Below are positions 11,284-18,720 of a stretch of DNA of 20,678 nucleotides, piece by piece. Positions within the stretch are counted from its first letter, which is position 1. Each line of letters opens with the position of its first letter. Location of the stretch: positions 1 to 20,678 of the IMG/VR virus record IMGVR_UViG_3300049478_000126; one strand, given 5' to 3'. Made by a program: the position numbers and the translations under genes. This DNA comes from a virus. The notes below the pieces were generated by a model. The model was not told the origin of the DNA and did not search any database. It saw only the letters and a program-made list of their open reading frames with translations.

Positions 11284-12870
11284 CTAGATCCTCCCAATTT
11301 TGTAGCGCGAAAGGCTACCCGTTTTGCTTCTCAAGGCGTAAAGATAGTCAGCCAGCAATGGCGGCTCTTTACCCAGCTCTAAGGTGACTTCCAGAGTCTG
11401 GGTTTCTGCGATCAAACGATACTCTGGGATGACAGGGTAGTATCCATCAACGTTCTCATTCGGCAAAGTAACCCAGATTCTGTCAGCTGCAAGGATAGGC
11501 GTCGTGCCATAGTCAATGACGTCGCTAACAACTCTAATGTACTCTGCAGGGCTGCTCAGGTGATTGTGAAGGGCTTTCGCTCGGAGCAAGCACTCATTAT
11601 CGCTGTGGAGCTCTTCATCCGTTTCAGGGAGCTCGCGGGATCCTGAGCCGTACGTGGCGCTCCATCGCGCGCTGTTGAAAAAGAGGTTGTCAACCCAGAA
11701 GCTACCTGTACCAGTTCCGCTGAAGTGCATGTCCCACCAAATCTCGTTAATAATCGCCCAGTTGAAGTTCGCTATGTCGCCTTGCCATTCGTCCACGTAT
11801 TTCTTGCCAACATTGAACTTCTGAAGCAACCACTTATCAGCCTGGACCTGAAACTCCCTGAAGATCAGAGTACCATCGTCATCCTTCAAAGTGATTGTGG
11901 CCTGGCCACTGAAGACCGATTCTCTGCGAATCTGAAACAGAAGACTCGGATGTGTGTTGCAGTTGGGCTGCCAACCCGATGGGATGATGAGGCGCAATCG
12001 CCCGTAGTAGTCGGGTGTACTCGTCGTATGCTTGATGCTGTAAGACCCCACGGCCTTGGTTACGTTGTCAAGAGAAACTGAGCCTGTTCCAGTGCCGCTG
12101 ACCCAATCATTTATGGCGTCCGTGTTGATGTCGAGAGTCTCAGTCCAGGAGTCCCCGTTTGCCGGGTTCTTCTTCTCCGCAGCGCCATAAATGTAGATCT
12201 TGTCTCTCTTGCGGAAAACGCTCTTTCGATACTCGCTTACCTCAAGTCTTTCGGAAAGACTAACAGATGAGGTCTTAGTGTTCTTAGGGAAGAACTCGAA
12301 TTTTCCGTCAGGCGCCACACGAAAGTCGAAGCCGATGTTTCCGCCCACGTCAGCGGTCTTGGCGATGTATTTGAGGATGTCAAAGGCAGGTGTGTTTTCG
12401 TATTCGAGCTTGGTGTAGGTGGTGTCAGTGTTCTCTACCAGCTCGGTGGAGTTGCGGACGTGGCTGAGGCCTACATAATTGTCGATTACATCTTTGACGA
12501 TGGCCTCGCCCTTCTGATTTTCATAAGTCTTAGTTACGACTCGACGGAAGAGACGCTCGCCCCAACACCTGCCCAAGACTCTTAGGAAATTCTCGCCGAG
12601 AGCATAGGACTGAGCCTTGGTTTCTTCAACCGTTATGGTAGCGATCAGCGGGCAGTTGGCTCCTCTGCCCATGCTTATACTGCCATCATCGCTGACATTG
12701 ATGGGATACGTGCCACCTGGGCTGTATTTCTTATCGAAGTTCCTGAGCAGGCATTCAAAACTAGAAACCTCGTCAGTAGCGCCTAGGTGTACTCTCAGTT
12801 CGAGGACGTCGGCTTGAGGCGGAGTCACAGAGCCGAAAACAACGGCGCAGACAGGTAGGGCTAGGCTCAA
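11284..12870 (-). CDS. Baseplate hub / tail protein with inserted carbohydrate-binding-like domain
   Basis: A 528-residue virion protein starting on TTG that overlaps the previous stop (TTGA) and has AGGAG upstream. The N-terminal 230 residues and the C-terminal 110 form the hub-like part found in gp27/gpD-type tail proteins: LELRVHLGATDEVSSFECLL, the ENFLRVLGRCWGERLFRR strand region, a YIAKTAD helix, then late strands in VVSDVIDYGTTPILAADRIWV and LEVTLELGKEP. Residues about 240-402 (from DSWTETLDINTDAINDW to FWVDNLFFN) look like a jelly-roll carbohydrate-binding module with the usual GSYSIKH and W-rich strands, inserted in the hub. This could touch the host surface. It follows the tape measure as in other siphoviruses. 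A remnant of a relative is at 8428-8505. Confidence 0.7.
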   Translation of the reverse strand: MSLALPVCAVVFGSVTPPQADVLELRVHLGATDEVSSFECLLRNFDKKYSPGGTYPINVSDDGSISMGRGANCPLIATITVEETKAQSYALGENFLRVLGRCWGERLFRRVVTKTYENQKGEAIVKDVIDNYVGLSHVRNSTELVENTDTTYTKLEYENTPAFDILKYIAKTADVGGNIGFDFRVAPDGKFEFFPKNTKTSSVSLSERLEVSEYRKSVFRKRDKIYIYGAAEKKNPANGDSWTETLDINTDAINDWVSGTGTGSVSLDNVTKAVGSYSIKHTTSTPDYYGRLRLIIPSGWQPNCNTHPSLLFQIRRESVFSGQATITLKDDDGTLIFREFQVQADKWLLQKFNVGKKYVDEWQGDIANFNWAIINEIWWDMHFSGTGTGSFWVDNLFFNSARWSATYGSGSRELPETDEELHSDNECLLRAKALHNHLSSPAEYIRVVSDVIDYGTTPILAADRIWVTLPNENVDGYYPVIPEYRLIAETQTLEVTLELGKEPPLLADYLYALRSKTGSLSRYKIGRI

Positions 12871-13334
12871 TATTCGACTCCTCTGCGGTAGTATTCCTCT
12901 TCTCCAGCACGCCTGATCGACCGAGATGGAGTCCTCTCAACCTCAGCGTTATACTCAGCTTGAGCCGATGCAGCGTCTCTGGTTGTTGAGGCTAGCCAAG
13001 CCATGTACGCGGCTGTGGCAATTATCAGGCCTACGCCCAGTGTGAGCAACGCAATCTTCATGGCTAAGGCAGCGTTCAGAATCCAGGTTGCCGCTGCTGC
13101 AATGTAAGTGGAGGCTGTGTGAGCAATCTGGCTTATCGACGTGGCAGTTAGGACGCCTTTCAGACTGGTGAAAAGATGCACGGCTGTCATTATTCCCGTC
13201 AGCATGCGACCGGTTTGGCTGTCAAGCGCTCCGAATGCGTAGGCTAGGTGTATGGTGTCCATGGCGATTGTGCGAAAAGCGTAGCTAGCCCTGTTCTCAG
13301 CCCGTACCGCTATGGAGATTTCATGGAACGACAC
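12867..13334 (-). CDS. Short tape-measure-like tail protein
   Basis: A 155-residue protein from GTG at 13334, overlapping the upstream stop by one base with GGAGG twelve bases before. It begins with the strand FHEISIAVRAENRASYAF and a helix typical of tape-measure N-termini, and then has two long hydrophobic helices (about 62-90 and 90-115, ending GVGLIIATAAYMAWLAS) and a charged, Arg-rich tail. The position between the gp10-like gene and the hub is where tape measures sit. At 155 residues it is much shorter than usual, so the tail would be very short or the protein is only the membrane-active part; no frameshift or second piece is seen. Confidence 0.55.
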   Translation of the reverse strand: MSFHEISIAVRAENRASYAFRTIAMDTIHLAYAFGALDSQTGRMLTGIMTAVHLFTSLKGVLTATSISQIAHTASTYIAAAATWILNAALAMKIALLTLGVGLIIATAAYMAWLASTTRDAASAQAEYNAEVERTPSRSIRRAGEEEYYRRGVEY

Positions 13335-13711
13335 TAGCCTGAAGCCTCCCTTATCGCATTTTGAATAGCTTGGTTCACGTGTTGGACTAGTCCGGGCATG
13401 CCTAGCTCTAGGGCTCTCCTGAGAAACCGTCTAGGCTGCATCCTGCGGGTTCCAAACTCAACGAACAAGGCGTAAGGCGCCCGTGCTCCCAGCTTGAAGG
13501 CCCATTCCTTGACTCGTTCAGCGAAGACTGTTGAAGCCAGGTAACCAGTGCGTTTGGGCGCTAGGTTCTGAGCTCGGGTCTGCATGGCTTGAACTTCAAA
13601 CTCTAAGGCCTGGTCCACAAGGGCTCTCATGCTTTGATCTAGGCTGTCCAGTTTGAAGCGTAACTCAGGGATCCCGTACACGTCGACCTGCATCTCAACC
13701 GACACGCACAT
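13334..13711 (-). CDS. HK97 gp10-like tail/neck protein
   Basis: A 125-residue protein with the recognisable HK97-gp10 pattern: helix DQSMRALVDQALEFEVQAMQTRAQNLAPKRTGYL with its conserved A-P-x-R/x-T-G-x-L, strand VFAERVKEWAFKLG, then APYALFVEFGTRRMQPRRFL, the Y-A-x-x-x-E-x-G-T-x-x-x-x-P-x-x-F signature, and a closing helix. The family helps complete the tail or neck of siphoviruses. The ATG lies only three bases from GGGAGG, so the GTG two codons later (13705) may be used. Its start overlaps the -1 frame product upstream. Confidence 0.8.
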   Translation of the reverse strand: MCVSVEMQVDVYGIPELRFKLDSLDQSMRALVDQALEFEVQAMQTRAQNLAPKRTGYLASTVFAERVKEWAFKLGARAPYALFVEFGTRRMQPRRFLRRALELGMPGLVQHVNQAIQNAIREASG

Positions 13712-14230
13712 GCGCCTCCCGCTTTGCTCTGCCTACTTCTTGCTCGGTTTGTCGATCAACCTCTGCTAAGATGAGGATGAATTGCTCAATGACTCGTGCT
13801 GGCTGTTTTCTGATTTGCAGTGGGGTCCATCCGAATTCTTTTGCGAGCCTGAACTCGGTGAGTGCTGGGTGGGGTTTGCCTCGGCGGATGGCTCGGATAA
13901 AAAACGCTGCTCATCAGACGCTACACTGCAAAGCTTGTTAGCTATTCTGGAGAAGAACTCGCCTAGCTCGATGGGGACGCCGTTTTCTTCGCCTAACAGC
14001 TTTTCAAGTGTGATAGGCTTACTCGGTGGCTGGTCTTTGAGTGAAGCCCATATGGTTTCGGCTTGGATGGCTACGAAGTCGCTGCTCACTATTTGACCTG
14101 TTATTGGGTGATATTTGGTGTGTTTTTGGATAATGCGGCTCCGCTTAGCCCACGTGATCTCCTGAAAGACATAGCGACCCGCATACTGCTCTCCAAAACG
14201 GCTGTCTAGCTCAACTTCTTCTGTGCGCAT
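13695..14230 (-). CDS. Tail assembly chaperone, -1 frameshift product (G-T type)
   Basis: Reading frame 0 from 14230 to the TTA at 13898-13900 (111 codons) and then shifting back one base at T TTT TTA gives 67 further residues to TGA at 13695-13697, 178 in all. The extension contains EFGWTPLQIRKQPARVIEQF and a charged helix rich in Glu and Arg, the E-F-G-W/x-P-x-x-I pattern of tail-chaperone T domains, whereas the unshifted end is low-complexity Ser/Asn-rich. In siphoviruses G and GT bind the tape measure before tail-tube assembly, and this gene is just upstream of the gp10-like and tape-measure genes. It overlaps the next gene by 17 bases. The join is inferred from sequence; efficiency is unknown. 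Confidence 0.75.
13766..14230 (-). CDS. Tail assembly chaperone, unshifted product (G type)
   Basis: The zero-frame product is 154 residues from ATG at 14230. The first 111 hold the folded part (RFGEQYAGRYVFQEITWAKR, then SDFVAIQAETIWASLKDQP and LEKLLGEENGVPIELGEFFS). The last 43 (SEPSAEANPTQHSPSSGSQK and following) are disordered, as is usual after the shift point of G/GT genes. It overlaps the small upstream gene by 20 bases. Most ribosomes are expected to make this form. Confidence 0.65.
   Translation of the reverse strand: MRTEEVELDSRFGEQYAGRYVFQEITWAKRSRIIQKHTKYHPITGQIVSSDFVAIQAETIWASLKDQPPSKPITLEKLLGEENGVPIELGEFFSRIANKLCSVASDEQRFLSEPSAEANPTQHSPSSGSQKNSDGPHCKSENSQHESLSNSSSS
13898..13904 (-). 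promoter_or_regulatory. -1 ribosomal frameshift site T TTT TTA
   Basis: The minus strand reads CAG CGT TTT TTA TCC in frame 0, so the heptamer T-TTT-TTA fits X-XXY-YYZ, the same string as the retroviral UUUUUUA slip site. Two bases on, CGAGCC (13890-13895) can pair with GGCTCG (about 13842-13847) as a six-base-pair stem closing a long loop, a possible but weak stimulatory element. Confidence 0.7.
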
Positions 14231-14417
14231 TGTTGATCATCTCCATTGTGGCAACTCGGTTCTTGATCGCGGTGTTCACGTCTTCCAGCACGATGTCTTG
14301 CATCCATTTGGGCAAGCAGAGAATTCGTTCGCCGAGCTTCTCCCATGTTTTCATCCATTTTCTCCGTAAGCCAGCGTCTTTGCCCCAGCCTTTCATCACC
14401 TCAACCTCGACAACCAT
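14211..14417 (-). CDS. Small basic/helical protein in the tail operon
   Basis: A 68-residue protein whose ATG is two bases after the stop at 14420, with GGGAGCGGA upstream; an internal ATG (14396) may be the start. The sequence is Trp- and Lys-rich and helical (MKGWGKDAGLRRKWMKTWEK, LPKWMQDIVLEDVNTAIKNR). The C-terminal helix ends in NNAHRRS while the chaperone gene has already begun, an overlap of 20 bases. The position between tail tube and chaperone suggests a tail-assembly helper. No family is recognised. Confidence 0.5.
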   Translation of the reverse strand: MVVEVEVMKGWGKDAGLRRKWMKTWEKLGERILCLPKWMQDIVLEDVNTAIKNRVATMEMINNAHRRS

Positions 14418-14419
14418 CG

Positions 14420-14857
14420 CTATCCGCTCCCTGTGACTATGATTGTGAAGCTGAAGGCATCAATTCCCGCGATGGTCTGGCTGACGTTGAGGACAAAAGC
14501 CACGAAGGCGTAGCTGCCAGCTGGGATTTCAGTGCCATTGTAGTCCCACGTTAATGCTATGGAGTCAGAGGCGTTCGTTGGGTTCCAATCTTCAGTTGTC
14601 ATTCTCAGCGTGATGGGCACATTGCTTCTATTCACGATGTAGGCTGAGAAATTCTTGCTTTCACCGGCTTCAACTATTCCCCAGTCGATCTGGGTCACTG
14701 AAACCGTGAAGTTAATGTCCTTGTAAATGCCCACGCCGACGGCTTTCACTGTGGCTGAGCTTGGAATCCGCTGGCTCCACTGCATAACTGCTAGGGTTGA
14801 GAAGCTGCCTAGCGCAAAGCAAAGCAGACAAGCAATAAGGAAAAGGGCTTTTTTCAC
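14420..14857 (-). CDS. Exported Ig-like/pilin-like protein inside the tail operon
   Basis: A 145-residue protein starting on GTG, seven bases after GAGGAGGTGG. A signal or anchor helix (KKALFLIACLLCFALGSFST, residues 2-24) precedes one beta-sandwich: INFTVSVTQIDWGIVEAGES, NFSAYIVNRSNVPITLRMTT, and the closing AGIDAFSFTIIVTGSG. The D-W-G-x-V-x-x-G-x-S-x-x-x-x-x-x-V-x-N motif is common in archaeal secreted pilin- or coat-type proteins. Several glycosylation sites agree with export. It sits between the tail tube gene (15 bases upstream) and tail-assembly genes, so it is probably viral, perhaps a surface or entry-exclusion protein; this is inference. Confidence 0.6.
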   Translation of the reverse strand: MKKALFLIACLLCFALGSFSTLAVMQWSQRIPSSATVKAVGVGIYKDINFTVSVTQIDWGIVEAGESKNFSAYIVNRSNVPITLRMTTEDWNPTNASDSIALTWDYNGTEIPAGSYAFVAFVLNVSQTIAGIDAFSFTIIVTGSG

Positions 14858-14872
14858 TTCATTTCCACCTCC

Positions 14873-15727
14873 TCAGTTGATAACCACGTCCCGAGCGACA
14901 AACGGCGCCTTCAGAGAAACCAAGTCTTCGATTTTCGTGGGTGAGCCAACTTTCTCCCATTTACAATACTTGAATAGGGCGCTGCTCGTTCCGCCTAAAC
15001 CGAATTTGAGGCTGAACTCGCTATCGTTGACTACGTCATCGTATTCCTGCTTGCTCTCGAACTCAAAAGTCACTTCGCCAGAAAGAATCCTATGACGCTC
15101 TTGAAGATACTTCAGCAAGTGTCCGCTTGTGCTTCTGATCACCGGCACTCGTTTGAGGTTGTTTTCTATGGTGAACTTCCAGTCTGTGGCTCTGTCAACT
15201 GCGGCTAGGCCTGACCCGTCTCCTGCTCCGCGTTGAACGTAGCTTTCGTTGAAAGGCACAGCGCCACTATAGTCTGCGTAGTTGGCTCCACTGATCTTCG
15301 CGGTTCCAACAGCCAAGTCCTGCCCGATAACGTCGACAGACGCCTTGACTAAGTCTTCAACGCTGCATTCCACAGATGCCTTGTCAAGCCGGCAGCCTTT
15401 GTGAAGCAAATCTATGATTCCGCTTGCTTTCTCATAGAAGACCTCGATGCTCAACGAGTACAACGTCGCTACATGCTGCAGAAAGTTGATGGGCGCCTCA
15501 CTTGGCAGAACATAAGCTACCTTCAGATCGACATGCCTCAAGCCTCGGCGCAAGACTTGAACGTCTCTGGAGCCTATGCCCCTTATCTTGAGTAAACCTG
15601 GGTCTAGGGCGGGTTCAACGTTATCTGCTGTGGCTAGTCCTAGCATGCTCGGGTTAGTCGGAGTTACTCCATAGGTTGATTCCTGTACATAGTAGATTTT
15701 GGCTTCATGCGCTCCGTAAACGCTCAT
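14873..15727 (-). CDS. Major tail tube protein
   Basis: A 284-residue protein starting MSVYGAHEAKIYYVQESTYG, with the A-x-x-x-Y-V-x-E-S-x-Y-G-V-x-P-x-x-P opening of siphovirus and archaeal tail tube proteins. The body alternates strands and a long insert (VEDLVKASVDVIGQDLAVG is the beta-hairpin pair of the tube fold), and SGEVTFEFESKQEYDD lies near the end. It lies 15 bases after the tail-completion gene and well before the chaperones, the standard order. AGGAG lies upstream of the ATG. Virion structural function is likely. Confidence 0.75.
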   Translation of the reverse strand: MSVYGAHEAKIYYVQESTYGVTPTNPSMLGLATADNVEPALDPGLLKIRGIGSRDVQVLRRGLRHVDLKVAYVLPSEAPINFLQHVATLYSLSIEVFYEKASGIIDLLHKGCRLDKASVECSVEDLVKASVDVIGQDLAVGTAKISGANYADYSGAVPFNESYVQRGAGDGSGLAAVDRATDWKFTIENNLKRVPVIRSTSGHLLKYLQERHRILSGEVTFEFESKQEYDDVVNDSEFSLKFGLGGTSSALFKYCKWEKVGSPTKIEDLVSLKAPFVARDVVIN

Positions 15728-15742
15728 GCTTTCAGCTTTCTC

Positions 15743-16747
15743 CTATGTTTCTGGAACATTTTCAAACATCCAACCAATGACCAAGAACTCGGTATGCAAT
15801 AGGAACGGCTTGACGGACACGTCGTCAGCGTCATTGAACGTGCCGAACTTGATGTGAGACAAGCCTTCAACCGTTAAGACGCATTTCACATAGTCGCAGT
15901 AGAGAACCGCAGGTGTTACGCCGTCGCTTGGATTTGTGGTTCTCGCAAGAAGGTAGACGTGGCCTACGCCTGAGGAATCCATCTCAACGTAATCAGTTAT
16001 GTTCGAGGTCAACGTGATAGTGATTGTTTCATCGTTGCCTGCTGCTCCTGTTTGGGCGTTTTCCCAAGCCGCTGTGCGGTGGTTCCAGACTTTTATGGTG
16101 ACTCCGTTGCCAGCTGGAGCGGTTCCGTAACCCTCAAAGCTTAAGATGATTTTGTTGACGTTGTTTTCATGCGGATCGTATTTTGACGTTTCAAGCTTGA
16201 CCTTGAAGAGAGCCATCGCATATTCGAGGTTCACTGAGGTTGATTTGCTGAAGCGGGTGTCATCGCTGTGCCATAAGGTCTGATATTCAAGTGCGGTGAA
16301 TTCCACCCAGCTCACGGAAGACGGAACGAGGTCTGAAGATGAAGAAGCATGATAGGCGTCATGGGGTCCGCTCGTGCCTAAGCCAAGGTAGTCGTAAAGA
16401 GTCTCGTTTGGTTTGGACCGTTTCTGCCGAACAACACGAAGGACCTCTTCCCGCAGTTTCGAGCGCGTTCTCACGCCAGGCTGTTTTCCAGTTTTGTCTA
16501 CGACCCAGCAGTCAACTTTGAAGTTCAGGATGCGCTGAGACAACGAGTGACTGAGGCTTAACGGCTTGATTTGGCTGGGCTGCCGCAGGCCCACAGTGAC
16601 CTGCCCATCATAGTTCTTGAGTAGTTCTCTGTCGTACCATTCGCGGGTTGTGCATATGCTGGCGATGCTGCCGTCATCGTTGACGACTCGTATGTTGGTT
16701 TTGAGCAGACGCACAAGCGTGGTCACTGGATCTTCTGTTTCAGGCAC
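15743..16747 (-). CDS. Tail-completion (neck) protein with inserted beta-sandwich domain
   Basis: A 334-residue protein from GTG at 16747, with GAGGAGG seven bases upstream and an eight-base overlap with the previous gene. Residues 1-120 and about 300-334 look like a tail-terminator/completion protein (VTTLVRLLKTNIRV, a strand VTVGLRQPSQIKP, helix RTRSKLREEVLRVVRQKR, and ending KPFLLHTEFLVIGWMFEN). Residues about 125-298 are an extra jelly-roll (VNLEYAMALFKVKLETSKYD, IILSFEGYGTAPAGNGVTIK, VWNHRTAAWE) like carbohydrate-binding modules. Such decoration would face outward from the neck. The insertion is parallel to that in the baseplate hub. The domain limits are approximate. Confidence 0.65.
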   Translation of the reverse strand: MPETEDPVTTLVRLLKTNIRVVNDDGSIASICTTREWYDRELLKNYDGQVTVGLRQPSQIKPLSLSHSLSQRILNFKVDCWVVDKTGKQPGVRTRSKLREEVLRVVRQKRSKPNETLYDYLGLGTSGPHDAYHASSSSDLVPSSVSWVEFTALEYQTLWHSDDTRFSKSTSVNLEYAMALFKVKLETSKYDPHENNVNKIILSFEGYGTAPAGNGVTIKVWNHRTAAWENAQTGAAGNDETITITLTSNITDYVEMDSSGVGHVYLLARTTNPSDGVTPAVLYCDYVKCVLTVEGLSHIKFGTFNDADDVSVKPFLLHTEFLVIGWMFENVPET

Positions 16748-18161
16748 CGAGAAGCCTCCTCAACACTGCTCTGCGATAGAGCGTGTCGCCTTTGAAGTCG
16801 CATTCAAGGAGTTCGGTTACTTCGTAGTCGACGCCTTTCCGGCGTATCTTGTCATGATGGCGTATGGGCGCGAAGACGTGGATTGTGAGGTAGTCGGTTA
16901 CTATGTAGCCTGCTTCCGGCATGATTTCTTCAATGCGAGCTGGAGAGACAATAGCTTTGATGTCGATGCCCTCGCCGTAAGACACGGTGTCTGACGCTTC
17001 TCTGATGGGATAGAGGGTCAGGTTTTCGCCTTTGGCTCGGAGAATCTGCGTGAAGCGGGTTAGGGGATCCTCGTAGTAAAGAAACAACAGGGAAAGCCAG
17101 CAAACGGTTGCCATGGCTTGCTTGTTTTCAACGCAGCTGTAGTCTGTGTGCTTGACACCCCAGAACATGAATTCGTCTTGATGCTTGTCGATGATTTGCA
17201 TGCTGAACTCATAGCTTGACTTGTCATGATGCTTGCGTAGCTTCCAGAGAATGCCTGAAGTCACCGCGTCGTAGTAGTCGCATGCTGGAAAACGGCTTAT
17301 TACGTCGATGTAGCCTGCCCAACAAACAGCAGGATTGTAAGCAGGATACTGCCCGCTTGCTCGGATCGTGTTGACAGAATGATAGGTTCTTTCGACTGAT
17401 ACGCTCCATCCTTCATAATCGTAGAGGCCCAATAAGGCGTAGGCAAACGGGTCATCGTATATCTCGTTTTCAGCTAAACCAACTCTGTGCCATTCTCCGT
17501 CTCCGCTCGGAAGCGGATGGAACTCAAGACAGAGACTTTCTAAGCCAAAACGCAAGAAACCCAGCAGGTCAAGCATCATGATTTCGTAATTGCTCTGGTT
17601 TGCGAGGTCTTCTTCAGCGAGCATCGTCAATGCGATGAGTCCGTAGAGATTTTCAATGTCCATCTCGGGAAGCCAAACGTCTGCGTCTGTGATGGCTCGG
17701 GCGAATCCGCCATAATGCCGGTCATGAACTGCTGGGATAGGCGGGTTTTGCATGCTATAGAGAAATGTTGCTCCAGCTAACTTTGCAGCGTCGAGGTACC
17801 CAGCTGTTTCAGTTAGCCTGTATGCTTTCAGGAGAGCTGGGATTACTCTACAGGCGTCTATGCTGTAGTAGTATGTGCTGGTCTCGTTGCTTTTGAATCC
17901 GCCATAAGCCTTCTTAGAAGGATTGCTCGTGTATTGCTGGGTTAGAATCCAGTCCGCAAGCGAGACGATCTTGTTGTAGATGTCTGTTTGCCTGCTAGAA
18001 AACTGAGGACCCGAGTAGGCTTCGTATAAGAAGTCGATGGCGAAAGCCGCGGCAAAAGCAGCTCTGCCCCACGTGGGATCTGGAGTGCTGGGCGGAATGA
18101 TGTACACGTAAGGCGCGTTCTCCATAATGAAATCATAGCAAGTCTGAGGCACAATGCCCAA
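16740..18161 (-). CDS. Alpha/alpha-toroid domain fused to head-closure protein
   Basis: A 473-residue protein from TTG at 18161. Residues about 1-375 are a large helical domain of paired helices with conserved aromatic, Gly and Asp loops (TWGRAAFAAAFAIDFLYEAY, KAYGGFKSNETSTYYYSIDA, MDIENLYGLIALTMLAEED, YDDPFAYALLGLYDYEGW), the look of (alpha/alpha)6 glycosidase or epimerase toroids. Residues 380-473 (FTQILRAKGENLTLYPIREA, the VSPARIEEIMPEAGYIVTDY strand region, HDKIRRKGVDYEVTELLE) match head-closure proteins of the SPP1 gp16 type, with D-x-I-x-x-x-G-x-x-Y-x-V. The second part seals the portal after packaging; the first might act on sugars at the neck. No catalytic pair is assigned. The fusion is unusual. 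Confidence 0.65.
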   Translation of the reverse strand: MGIVPQTCYDFIMENAPYVYIIPPSTPDPTWGRAAFAAAFAIDFLYEAYSGPQFSSRQTDIYNKIVSLADWILTQQYTSNPSKKAYGGFKSNETSTYYYSIDACRVIPALLKAYRLTETAGYLDAAKLAGATFLYSMQNPPIPAVHDRHYGGFARAITDADVWLPEMDIENLYGLIALTMLAEEDLANQSNYEIMMLDLLGFLRFGLESLCLEFHPLPSGDGEWHRVGLAENEIYDDPFAYALLGLYDYEGWSVSVERTYHSVNTIRASGQYPAYNPAVCWAGYIDVISRFPACDYYDAVTSGILWKLRKHHDKSSYEFSMQIIDKHQDEFMFWGVKHTDYSCVENKQAMATVCWLSLLFLYYEDPLTRFTQILRAKGENLTLYPIREASDTVSYGEGIDIKAIVSPARIEEIMPEAGYIVTDYLTIHVFAPIRHHDKIRRKGVDYEVTELLECDFKGDTLYRRAVLRRLLGA

Positions 18162-18162
18162 G

Positions 18163-18534
18163 TCACGCCATCCCCAAGTAGACGCCTTTGATTCCGTCCA
18201 AGAGACGCTTCATCTCAGCTTGGAGAACATCGAGAGGCGGAGCCTTGTCGAGAACGCTGACGTTTTGGTCGCCAACAGAGAAGCTTAACCCAACAGCTGA
18301 TCCGCCAGTCAGGTAGCAGATGGCGTATATGGCTGCGAGAACCGTGATGAACTCTTTCTCAGCATCCGTACAGTTGGCATAATCGATTTCTTTGCCTGTT
18401 TCAAGCTCAAGCGCAACCTCAGCACGCTTAAGCATCTTCAGAGCTTTGGTGTCTGGAACCTCAGCTGAGCTAACGTTAATCACGTCGCGTACATCGTCGG
18501 CGCTTACGCTTGCCAACGCTGACTCTGGCCCCAA
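18163..18534 (-). CDS. Head-tail connector protein (gp6/gp15-like)
   Basis: A 123-residue protein from TTG at 18534, the only start after an in-frame TAA. Features of the connector family are an N-terminal helix (DDVRDVINV), VPDTKALKMLKRAEVALELE, the E-I-D-Y-A-N-C-T-D-A-E-K region and a helix ITVLAAIYAICYLTGGSAVG, then the LSFSVGDQNVSV strand and a final amphipathic helix. It binds below the portal. One base separates its stop from the following TTG. As first gene of the operon it should follow a capsid gene, but exported-protein genes lie upstream, so the capsid module is missing here. Confidence 0.65.
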   Translation of the reverse strand: MGPESALASVSADDVRDVINVSSAEVPDTKALKMLKRAEVALELETGKEIDYANCTDAEKEFITVLAAIYAICYLTGGSAVGLSFSVGDQNVSVLDKAPPLDVLQAEMKRLLDGIKGVYLGMA

Positions 18535-18602
18535 ACAGAAACGAGAAAGACGCCGAATTTAACCTATTTTGGCGAAAAAGACTGCGTCAAAAGAACTACG
18601 TC

Positions 18603-18638
18603 AAAAAAGCCGTGAACGTGTGCTCGAACAGCTTTTTT
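18603..18638. terminator. A/T-tailed hairpin, two-way terminator
   Basis: AAAAAAGC (18603-18610) pairs with GCTTTTTT (18631-18638), so on either strand an eight-base stem ends in T6. On the minus strand it follows the gene at 18721 and precedes the connector operon. Two cgtcaaaa repeats (18585-18592 and 18599-18606) lie beside it. Confidence 0.5.
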
Positions 18639-18693
18639 GCGTTTTTGGTTACCTTGTGTCTGTTTATGCTTGGTATTCGTATTCAATGAAGAC

Positions 18694-18706
18694 AAAAAGA
18701 AAAAAT
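18694..18706 (-). terminator. T-rich terminator of the gene at 18721
   Basis: Reading the minus strand past the stop at 18721, ccttattttttctttttgtc begins about 12 bases on. T6 and T5 runs without a stem are a normal archaeal stop signal. Confidence 0.5.
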
Positions 18707-18720
18707 AAGGATTGAAGGCT

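Noticed and set aside
11725-12081. Plus-strand frame of 118 codons
   Set aside because: It is antisense to the baseplate hub gene, which has clear structural motifs and operon signals.
17942-18166. Overlapping minus-strand frame starting near 18166
   Set aside because: It is in a different phase from the toroid/head-closure gene, which has domain motifs; the overlap is a by-product of GC-rich codons.
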